A stretch of DNA of 25,133 nt from Treponema sp. (GTDB taxonomy: Bacteria; Spirochaetota; Spirochaetia; Treponematales; Treponemataceae). Below, in pieces: positions 1-5,942 of the stretch (positions are counted from its first letter, which is position 1; each line of letters starts with the position of its first letter). The DNA lies in NCBI GenBank assembly GCA_016290335.1, contig JAEETM010000048.1:1-25133 (forward strand), written 5' to 3'. Under the pieces are notes generated by a model, which saw only the letters and a list, made by a program, of their open reading frames with translations, was not told the DNA's origin and ran no database searches. The position numbers and the translations under genes are program-made.

Positions 1-227
1 ATCTAATTAACAACAAATATTCACAGAAGAGTCTAAATATATAACTTATTCAGTAAATAATAACCTGCAAAACAATTAGAACATCAAGGTTTTATGGATA
101 AACCTATTTTTAAGCAAATATATAATAAATAACTGGATAAATCTCCATAGAACCTGTCATTTTCTTAATAAACCAGACTTTTAATTCAAAAACGCAAAAT
201 ATCGCCAAAATCCCTATAATTTCATTA

Positions 228-293
228 ACAAACGGTCGTAATGTTTTAAAGTTAACGACCAGTTATTAGTTTTTAAAGTTAACAACCGTTTGT
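228..293. repeat. Nested direct and inverted repeats
   Basis: TTTTAAAGTTAAC occurs at 244-256 and 271-283, a 27-nt period. It is enclosed by a 9-bp inverted repeat, ACAAACGGT at 228-236 and ACCGTTTGT at 285-293. GGTCGT at 234-239 can also pair with ACGACC at 255-260. The arrangement resembles an operator or protein-binding site, but no known regulator site is recognised. Confidence 0.5.
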
Positions 294-305
294 CAGTTTA
301 AAATC

Positions 306-321
306 TGTTTCACGTGGAACA
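306..321. promoter_or_regulatory. parS-like ParB site 1
   Basis: TGTTTCACGTGGAACA matches the broadly conserved parS consensus TGTTNCACGTGAAACA read on the other strand, with the CACGTG core. It is the first of nine sites in about 1 kb. Confidence 0.88.
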
Positions 322-374
322 TATATACAAAAATCGTTATTGCAAGCTAAAGGCGAAGCAATCCATTACATAAT

Positions 375-390
375 TGTTTCACATGAAACA
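375..390. promoter_or_regulatory. parS-like ParB site 2 (CACATG core)
   Basis: TGTTTCACATGAAACA differs from canonical parS by one core base (CACATG for CACGTG). The outer arms are perfect. It starts 69 nt after the start of site 1. Confidence 0.8.
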
Positions 391-467
391 TAGCGAGCAA
401 AGGCTTTTAGCCAATCTCTGAACAGCTGTGTTGCGAAGGTTATATACATATATTTTAATATTACAAT

Positions 468-483
468 TGTTTCACATGAAACA
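468..483. promoter_or_regulatory. parS-like ParB site 3 (CACATG core)
   Basis: TGTTTCACATGAAACA is identical to site 2. Sites 2, 3 and 5 are all preceded by AAT, so AATTGTTTC is shared. Confidence 0.8.
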
Positions 484-583
484 TAAGATATTCGATTTTC
501 TTAACTAAAACTATTATCCTGAACTTATTTAAGGATCTTATAAAAAAAAACCGAATCAAGTTTCATATGACAATACAGCACTA

Positions 584-599
584 TGTTCCACGTGAAACA
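584..599. promoter_or_regulatory. parS-like ParB site 4
   Basis: TGTTCCACGTGAAACA is an exact match to the Bacillus-type parS consensus. Confidence 0.9.
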
Positions 600-758
600 A
601 AACCTTTTCTATTATCTATATGATAATACTATTAACTTTGAACATTTTAAGACAGATGTATTTATATTATACAATTTCATTCAATCTCTATCTTTTACCT
701 GGAGATAATCTAATTTCACTTTAATTCTCTTTAAATTGTGTAAAAACTAAAATTCAAT

Positions 759-774
759 TGTTTCACATGAAACA
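759..774. promoter_or_regulatory. parS-like ParB site 5 (CACATG core)
   Basis: TGTTTCACATGAAACA is identical to sites 2, 3 and 6. Confidence 0.8.
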
Positions 775-793
775 CAATTTATATTTTAATTAA

Positions 794-807
794 CCCTACC
801 CTACTCC
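794..807 (+). repeat. 14-mer direct repeat, copy 1, next to parS 6
   Basis: CCCTACCCTACTCC is strikingly GC-rich for this AT-rich region. It ends 4 nt before parS site 6. An identical copy lies at 1121-1134. Confidence 0.7.
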
Positions 808-811
808 ATAA

Positions 812-827
812 TGTTTCACATGAAACA
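812..827. promoter_or_regulatory. parS-like ParB site 6 (CACATG core)
   Basis: TGTTTCACATGAAACA lies directly after the first copy of the CCCTACCCTACTCC repeat. Confidence 0.8.
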
Positions 828-977
828 TCTGGGAATAAGTAGTTCATAGATTTATAAACATAGAAAGCGATACTTCGTGATATGACAAAAAAACAATCCG
901 GTGCAATATTTTATTGAATCTCAAAGCAGCCATTTTGAAAAGGTTCCGAATGACACTAATTCATTTTGTCTATTTAT

Positions 978-993
978 TGTTTCATGTGAAACA
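978..993. promoter_or_regulatory. parS-like ParB site 7 (CATGTG core)
   Basis: TGTTTCATGTGAAACA is the reverse complement of the CACATG variant, so this site is the same sequence in the opposite orientation. Confidence 0.8.
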
Positions 994-1120
994 TTCTTTA
1001 TAATAGCTCTGTATTATCCTCTATCTTCAGAATCCTGATAATTTACTCTATTAGAAACATTCTAAAACTAGAGAATATTATTTTTCAGCTGCATAGATTC
1101 AGAAGACATACCAACCACTC

Positions 1121-1134
1121 CCCTACCCTACTCC
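1121..1134 (+). repeat. 14-mer direct repeat, copy 2, next to parS 8
   Basis: This second exact copy of CCCTACCCTACTCC ends 3 nt before parS site 8. It has the same orientation relative to its parS site as the copy at 794-807. Confidence 0.7.
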
Positions 1135-1137
1135 GGC

Positions 1138-1153
1138 TGTTCCACGTGAAACA
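1138..1153. promoter_or_regulatory. parS-like ParB site 8
   Basis: TGTTCCACGTGAAACA is an exact match to the consensus parS. The flanks extend the inverted symmetry (GCTGTT at 1136-1141, AACAGC at 1153-1158). Confidence 0.9.
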
Positions 1154-1209
1154 ACAGCTATAAAAACCTTATTTTTTTGCTTTGTGAGTAATCCCCAAAT
1201 TCCACAAAG

Positions 1210-1261
1210 TTATCCACATTTTTATCCACAATTGTGGATAACTTGTAGATTATGTGGATAA
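1210..1261. promoter_or_regulatory. Cluster of four consensus DnaA boxes
   Basis: TTATCCACA occurs at 1210-1218 and 1222-1230. Its reverse complement TGTGGATAA occurs at 1233-1241 and 1253-1261. All four are perfect 9-mers, arranged as two head-to-tail boxes followed by two inverted ones in 52 bp. The cluster lies between parS sites 8 and 9, about 8 kb from the dnaA-dnaN spacer. It could be a DnaA-titrating or regulatory site, or a distal part of a split origin. The sequence itself is unambiguous; the role is inferred. Confidence 0.85.
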
Positions 1262-1273
1262 CTAATTTTGGTT

Positions 1274-1289
1274 AGTTTCACGTGGAACA
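1274..1289. promoter_or_regulatory. parS-like ParB site 9
   Basis: AGTTTCACGTGGAACA has one mismatch, in the first position, from the full 16-mer and keeps the CACGTG core. It is the site closest to gyrA. Confidence 0.8.
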
Positions 1290-1329
1290 AAAACAAAAAA
1301 GGCCGACCGAATTGATCGGTCAGCCTTTT
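1290..1329 (-). terminator. Bidirectional rho-independent terminator
   Basis: GGCCGACCGA (1301-1310) pairs with TCGGTCAGCC (1316-1325) around a 5-nt loop, with one mismatch. An A-tract precedes the stem and a T-run follows it. The longer T-tract is on the minus strand (complement of the As at 1289-1300), so it best serves leftward gyrA transcription ending about 160 nt after the gyrA stop. It could also stop transcription coming from the left. Confidence 0.8.
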
Positions 1330-1487
1330 GCCTGATGTATAAAAATATGTAATCACCCTAGAACTAATTACTTTAATAAATAGCTCGTACCCTTGCTTCA
1401 ATTATTAAACAAAATTTTTATTTTGTCAATAATTATTTTTACTTTTCTAACTAACGATTGTTAGTTCTAAAAACTACCTTACGTTAG

Positions 1488-4004
1488 TTATTCACCGTCC
1501 TCATCAGCCTGAACTTTGTCCAAACCAACAATGAAGTCTGGCTCAGTAACACGAACTACGTTTACACCAGAAGCTCCTGTTCCCTGCTCCTTAATATCTG
1601 TTGCCTTAAAGCGCAGTGTCTTTCCCTGGCTTGTCATGCAGACAACTTCATCTTTATCTTTAACGTTGATAGCTCCGATGATTTCACCCTTAGATTCAGT
1701 ATTTCCGAAGATTCTCTGTCCGCCTGTTCCACGTCCGTGAACAGAATAGAGGTCGAAAGAAATTCTCTTACCAACACCCTTCTCTGTAAGAAGAATCATG
1801 TTTGCATCTTTTTCAACTTTAACTGCTGCAGCAATTTCATCGCCTTCAGAAAGCTTCATTCCCTTAATACCACAGCTTGCACGTCCCATAAGACGAACTG
1901 AATCTTCTGTGATACGGAGAGCTTTACCGCGGCGGCTGATCAACATAACTTCACAGTCACCTGTGGTTGGAATTGCACTAATCAGCTTATCATTATCATT
2001 AAGCTTAATACCAATAATACCGCGGGTCTTAGCATTCTGGAACTCTGTAGAGCGAACCTTCTTTACAACACCCTGAGCGGTTGTCATAAAGAGGTAGAGG
2101 TCGTCTGAGAATTCTTTGAGTGAAACAACTGTTGTAATCTCTTCATCTGGACCAACCTGGAGCAATCCCTTGATATGAGCACCACGGGCAGCCTTTTCGC
2201 TTTCCGGAATCTCATGAATCTTCATCCAGTAAGCACGGCCAAGGTTAGTTATGAATAACAGGTGTTCCTTTGTAGAACCGATGAACAACTGATTAACGTA
2301 GTCGTCATCAAGAAGGTTGGTACCGTTACTTCCGGTTCCTCCCCTACCCTGCTTTTTGTATTTATCAGCTGGAACACGTTTGATGTAACCCATGCGGGAA
2401 ATCATTACAACCATGTCCTCATCTTTAATCATGTCTTCAACGTTGATCTGTTCAACTTCGCTTGCTACGATTTCTGTACGGCGGTCATCACCATACTTTT
2501 CTGCAAGGCTGCGAGTCTCATCTTTGATAAGACCAAGAATCTTGTTGTGGTCTGCAAGAAGTCCTTCGAGGTAATCAATGAGTGCCTGAAGTTCTTTAAT
2601 CTCTTTCTGAAGATCTTCGATAAGCAGATGTGTGAGGCGCTTGAGCTGCATATCAACAATTGCCTGAGCCTGCTCATCATCAAAATTGAATCTCTTCTCG
2701 AGTTTAAGTTTTGCATCCTCTGTATTTTCAGAGCTCTTGATAATCTGAATAACTTCATCAATATTATTGATGGCAGTAATAAGAGCTTCCAAAATATGCA
2801 TGCGGTGTTTAGCAACTTTTAAATCATAAATTGTACGGCGTGTAATAACTTCGTCGCGGTGATTTACAAAGTGCTGGATAAGCTGCTTGAGTGTAAGAAC
2901 TTCCGGCTTAAGATAAGTTGGTGGCAATGTAAGCATGCCAGGCTCATCATAACGTGGAGCTCCTTCTTTTACCTGTGGAACAAGTGCAAGATTTATAACA
3001 CCAAAGTTTGACTGTAATTCTGTTTTTGCAAAAAGCTGATTAAGAACGATTTTTGTGATTGCACCTTTTTTCAAATCTACAACAAGGCGCATTCCAGTTC
3101 TGTCTGAAGATTCATCGTTTGCATTTGTAACACCGTCAATCTGTTTATCGCGTACAAGCTCCTTGATTCGGCGGATTATATTAGTTGTGTTTACGCCATA
3201 AGGAACTTCTGTAAATACGATTGATTCACGGCCATGCTTATCTGTTTCTATTATAAACTTTGAACGGATAACAATTTTACCACGTCCGGTTGTATATGCT
3301 TTTTTTATTCCGCTTGTACCATAAATTATACCGCCAGTCGGGAAGTCCGGACCTTTGATATAGTGCATCAGTTCTTCAATTGTAATATCGTTATTGTCGA
3401 TGTAAGCACCGATTGCAGCGGCAACTTCGCGGAGATTATGAGTAGGCATGTTTGTTGCCATACCAACTGCAATACCAGTTGTACCGTTACAAAGAAGGAA
3501 CGGGAACTTTGCAGGAAGAACGCCAGGTTCATCACAGGTATCATCAAAATTACGAACCATATCAACAGTGTTTTTGTTGATGTCGCTCGTCATCTCCTCT
3601 GTGATTTTTGACATTTTTGCTTCGGTGTATCGGTAAGCTGCAGGAGGGTCACCGGCGATTGTACCAAAGTTTCCCTGTGGAGTTACTGTTGTATAACGCT
3701 GGGCAAAATCCTGACCGAGACGAACAAGTGCATCGTAAACTGAAGCATCTCCATGCGGATGATAATGACCCAAAACTTCACCAACGATGGTAGCACATTT
3801 TTTAGTCTTTCCGCCGCTTGCAAGATGAAGTGTATCCATTGCATACATAATTCTGCGATGAACCGGTTTAAGACCATCACGAACATCCGGCAAAGCACGC
3901 TGAACAATTACAGACATTGAGTAGTCAATATAAGCCTGCTTAACTTCGTCTTCAATTGGAATCTTTATGAGAGAGCCACCTTCGGCCGTTTTGATTTCTT
4001 CCAT
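1488..4004 (-). CDS. gyrA: DNA gyrase subunit A
   Basis: GyrA cuts and rejoins DNA in the A2B2 gyrase that adds negative supercoils. With the ATG at 4004 it is 838 aa, normal for the family. The breakage domain shows catalytic Tyr126 in RYTE, the HPHGD motif at about 82-86, and the C-terminal pinwheel repeats of about 300 residues. The pinwheel holds a variant GyrA box, QGRGGTG, instead of QRRGGKG. The residue equivalent to E. coli Ser83 is Ala87; Asp87 is kept as Asp91. Upstream starts exist: TTG at 4016 is unlikely, ATG at 4007 is only 3 nt from GGAG, and 4004 gives 6-nt spacing, so 4004 is preferred. It is the last gene of the leftward gyrB cluster and has a probable promoter of its own. 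ParC is the alternative family, but pairing with gyrB favours gyrase. Confidence 0.95.
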   Translation of the reverse strand: MEEIKTAEGGSLIKIPIEDEVKQAYIDYSMSVIVQRALPDVRDGLKPVHRRIMYAMDTLHLASGGKTKKCATIVGEVLGHYHPHGDASVYDALVRLGQDFAQRYTTVTPQGNFGTIAGDPPAAYRYTEAKMSKITEEMTSDINKNTVDMVRNFDDTCDEPGVLPAKFPFLLCNGTTGIAVGMATNMPTHNLREVAAAIGAYIDNNDITIEELMHYIKGPDFPTGGIIYGTSGIKKAYTTGRGKIVIRSKFIIETDKHGRESIVFTEVPYGVNTTNIIRRIKELVRDKQIDGVTNANDESSDRTGMRLVVDLKKGAITKIVLNQLFAKTELQSNFGVINLALVPQVKEGAPRYDEPGMLTLPPTYLKPEVLTLKQLIQHFVNHRDEVITRRTIYDLKVAKHRMHILEALITAINNIDEVIQIIKSSENTEDAKLKLEKRFNFDDEQAQAIVDMQLKRLTHLLIEDLQKEIKELQALIDYLEGLLADHNKILGLIKDETRSLAEKYGDDRRTEIVASEVEQINVEDMIKDEDMVVMISRMGYIKRVPADKYKKQGRGGTGSNGTNLLDDDYVNQLFIGSTKEHLLFITNLGRAYWMKIHEIPESEKAARGAHIKGLLQVGPDEEITTVVSLKEFSDDLYLFMTTAQGVVKKVRSTEFQNAKTRGIIGIKLNDNDKLISAIPTTGDCEVMLISRRGKALRITEDSVRLMGRASCGIKGMKLSEGDEIAAAVKVEKDANMILLTEKGVGKRISFDLYSVHGRGTGGQRIFGNTESKGEIIGAINVKDKDEVVCMTSQGKTLRFKATDIKEQGTGASGVNVVRVTEPDFIVGLDKVQADEDGE

Positions 4005-4038
4005 CATTTTCTCCAAAGCATATTTAAATAATTATACT

Positions 4039-4047
4039 ATTATAGCA
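4039..4047 (-). promoter_or_regulatory. Extended -10 promoter for gyrA
   Basis: On the minus strand TGCTATAAT is a perfect extended -10 element, about 35 nt before the gyrA start. The -35 region is poor, as is usual with an extended -10. A second TATAAT follows at 4036-4031. It would give gyrA a transcript independent of the gyrB cluster. Confidence 0.55.
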
Positions 4048-4107
4048 TTTTTTTTATTTTTAGTCTTTAGCTTGATGAAACTAACGAGTGGTAGTTGTGG
4101 TTTTTAA

Positions 4108-4512
4108 TTATATTTCACTAACTTCTACTTTTAAATCCGCTTTTTCATTTTTTACTGCAATTTGAAAATCGTCTTCGTAGATTATTTCACCGGGGATTTC
4201 TGAGGTTTCGGAGCGGTAAAGCTTTATGCCGTATTTTTTGCACATCTGGCGGTAGAAGTTGAGCTGGTTCCAGATGTCGTTGCCCTGAGGTGTGTCTTTA
4301 AACCAGGTAACGGCATGGTCTGGATTTCCCTTATCATAGAAAGGAGGAATGGGGAGGACTTTTTCAAAATATTCGCGCTGTTTCCAGTATTCGGCGGTTT
4401 CTTCTGGAGTGAGGATTTTAGCATCCACAAGCTTGCCGACTGTTGTAAAAATGCCACGAGGCTTTTGGGTAATCCAGGCGATGTCAGAAGTGTGTACGCG
4501 AAAATATTTCAT
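4108..4512 (-). CDS. Conserved hypothetical protein, 134 aa
   Basis: The family and function are not recognised. The protein starts MKYFRVHTSDIAW and is soluble, with no signal peptide or membrane segment. It is rich in aromatic residues (many Tyr, Phe and Trp), with a YWKQREYFEKVLPIPPF stretch near residues 43-59 and an IPGEIIYEDDFQIAV stretch near the end that look like conserved blocks. The start at 4512 is chosen because AAAGGAG lies 6 nt upstream. A longer frame to 4587 would overlap the upstream acetyltransferase gene and has no ribosome binding site. It lies between a GNAT gene (49-nt gap) and gyrA (about 100-nt gap) on the same strand, so it is probably part of the gyrB transcript. 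Confidence 0.75.
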   Translation of the reverse strand: MKYFRVHTSDIAWITQKPRGIFTTVGKLVDAKILTPEETAEYWKQREYFEKVLPIPPFYDKGNPDHAVTWFKDTPQGNDIWNQLNFYRQMCKKYGIKLYRSETSEIPGEIIYEDDFQIAVKNEKADLKVEVSEI

Positions 4513-4561
4513 ATTTAGCTCCTTTGTGTTTACAAAAATTACAACAAACTTAGTTGCATCG

Positions 4562-5386
4562 TTATTTTGCAAAATCATTTTTTTCAAGCTTACGAGTTTC
4601 GGCTTCTACCCAGGCTGGTTTAAAACCACTGGTAAGTGCAATTTTCCAGGAGCGAAGATTTGAAAGACTTGTACCGTAATAAGGAATTGCTCCACGTCGG
4701 AAGGTTTCGTTGCGTAAAAGTTTTACAAGTGTTTTACCAATTCCCCTTCTACGATATTCAGGTAAAACATCAATTCCAATTTGCCAAAACTTTTTACTGT
4801 CGGCAGAGCAACCTGCCATACCCATAATTTTTTTGCCCTTGTAAGATAGTGCTTGTGAAGAATTATTTGTTGCGTTTTCGTTAGATAAAGCTAACACAGC
4901 CAGTACATCAGGACGTTCAGGTTTGTAGCAGTCACAAATTGCATTTGGTAATTCGGGGCAACCGTAAAATTGTTTTATTTCTTCTGTTTCAATAAAACAA
5001 TATTCAAAATCAGGTTCGACAGGAACAAGCTCTGGAAGGGGTAAAAACATATGATGGGTGAGTGCCATTTTATAACCAAACTTTCTTACCTGGTTTTCAA
5101 GTTCAAAATAATTGTGCTGTTCAAAAAGCCAGAATCCTGTTTTTTCTTTTACCCATTCAGTCAACCACGGATGAAGTTTTTCATCAGCAGAAATTACTGC
5201 GTTGTCTCCAAGTGTTGCAATTTGCAGAAAAAACTTTTCGTTTGAAAAAACTCGGCGACCTTCGTTCAAAGCGGGCAGGGTAATTACATTTTCTGTTTTA
5301 TCAAAATCTTCAGATTTGCAATTAAAATCAAGAGCAAGCTGTTCTTTTATTAAAGAGTATATTTCTTTGTTAGTTGGGATTAACAT
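4562..5386 (-). CDS. GNAT family N-acetyltransferase, 274 aa
   Basis: The protein is predicted to transfer an acetyl group from acetyl-CoA to an amine; the substrate is unknown. The C-terminal half carries GNAT motif A, IGIDVLPEYRRRGIGKTLV, around residues 202-220, with the R-R-R-G-I-G pyrophosphate loop. It is followed by an NLRSWKIALTSGFKPAW block typical of motif B. The N-terminal half of about 120 residues is not a second recognisable GNAT fold and may be a family-specific cap. Length exceeds a single GNAT domain (about 150 aa), so it is a two-part protein. It lies 24 nt downstream of another GNAT gene on the same strand in the gyrB-gyrA interval. There is no sign that it acts on gyrase. 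Confidence 0.85.
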   Translation of the reverse strand: MLIPTNKEIYSLIKEQLALDFNCKSEDFDKTENVITLPALNEGRRVFSNEKFFLQIATLGDNAVISADEKLHPWLTEWVKEKTGFWLFEQHNYFELENQVRKFGYKMALTHHMFLPLPELVPVEPDFEYCFIETEEIKQFYGCPELPNAICDCYKPERPDVLAVLALSNENATNNSSQALSYKGKKIMGMAGCSADSKKFWQIGIDVLPEYRRRGIGKTLVKLLRNETFRRGAIPYYGTSLSNLRSWKIALTSGFKPAWVEAETRKLEKNDFAK

Positions 5387-5410
5387 ATTTGAAGTCCCTG
5401 TTATAAAAAA

Positions 5411-5935
5411 TTAAAAAATCCTATGGTAAGTTTTTGCCTTAAAGGTTTCGCTGTCGTCGAGTTTTGTGTATTCTGTGTCTTCGTAAAAAGTCATTCCAAG
5501 TTTTTCCATTACTCGCATGGAACCATAATTTCCAATGGCAAAGGTTCCGGCAATTGCACGCACCTGATATTTGCTTTTTGCGTAATCAATTATTTTTTCG
5601 ATAGCCTCTACTGTGTAACCGTGCTTCCAGAAATCAAAGGCAAGATTGTAACCAACACTCCAGACATCTATATCTTCGTGATAGTAAAGTCCACCGCTAC
5701 CAATGAGTTCACCAGTTTCTTTTAATACAAAACCATAGTCTAATTTTTTTTCATCCTCATACAAAGTTTCAATCCAAGGCTTTGCCTCTTCCTTGCTTTT
5801 GTAAAGAGGATAAATCATATATTTGTTAACGCGAGGATCACCAGCCCATTTGAAAATTGCCTCAGCATCATCAACTGTAAGAGGACGAAGAATGAGGCGG
5901 GAAGTTTCCAATGTCGGTAAAATGATTTTTGACAT
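5411..5935 (-). CDS. GNAT acetyltransferase, RimJ/RimL-like
   Basis: This is a 174-aa single-domain acetyltransferase of the Acetyltransf_3 (RimJ/RimL) type. It opens with the hallmark LETSRLILRPLTVDDAEAIF. The VGYNLAFDFWKHGYTVEAI stretch is motif A, with H-G-Y replacing the usual G-K-G-Y/A. N-Y-G-S-M-R-V-M-E-K-L-G-M near the end is the conserved C-terminal signature (normally N-x-x-S-x-R-V-x-E-K-L-G). Family members acetylate ribosomal-protein N-termini or small amines; the substrate here is unknown. ATG 5935 is chosen because the longer frame to 6049 runs deep into gyrB. It begins only 7 nt after the gyrB stop and has no clear Shine-Dalgarno, so translational coupling to gyrB is likely. Confidence 0.88.
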   Translation of the reverse strand: MSKIILPTLETSRLILRPLTVDDAEAIFKWAGDPRVNKYMIYPLYKSKEEAKPWIETLYEDEKKLDYGFVLKETGELIGSGGLYYHEDIDVWSVGYNLAFDFWKHGYTVEAIEKIIDYAKSKYQVRAIAGTFAIGNYGSMRVMEKLGMTFYEDTEYTKLDDSETFKAKTYHRIF

Positions 5936-5942
5936 GTTAGTT

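Larger units (their letters stand above)
1..1487. other. Gene-free AT-rich origin-proximal region (parS/DnaA-box region)
   Basis: No plausible coding frame is seen on either strand; there are only short frames without ribosome binding sites. The stretch is very AT-rich. It contains nine parS-like 16-mers, four consensus DnaA boxes, a bidirectional terminator, a duplicated 14-mer and a small inverted-repeat locus, each listed separately. Two further hairpins lie near the gyrA end: an imperfect AT-only one at 1401-1433, and a perfect 7-bp stem with a 4-nt loop at 1449-1466 (AACTAAC/GTTAGTT). The latter is just downstream of the gyrA stop but lacks a T-tract on the gyrA strand. The region looks like a centromere-type and regulatory locus. 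The gene to its left is outside the window. Confidence 0.8.

Noticed and set aside
559..574. Tenth parS-like site
   Set aside because: Only about 11 of 16 positions match (core CATATG, broken right arm), so it is too degenerate to list.
306..1289. Repeats read as a CRISPR array
   Set aside because: The units are 16-bp palindromes with irregular spacing (53-175 nt) and two orientations. They match parS and there are no cas genes.
2262..2822. 186-aa plus-strand frame opposite gyrA
   Set aside because: It is antisense to conserved gyrA coding sequence, is Phe/Asn-rich, and has no ribosome binding site or recognisable domain.
4513..4587. Longer start of the 134-aa hypothetical protein
   Set aside because: It overlaps the preceding GNAT gene and lacks a ribosome binding site, while ATG 4512 has AAAGGAG.
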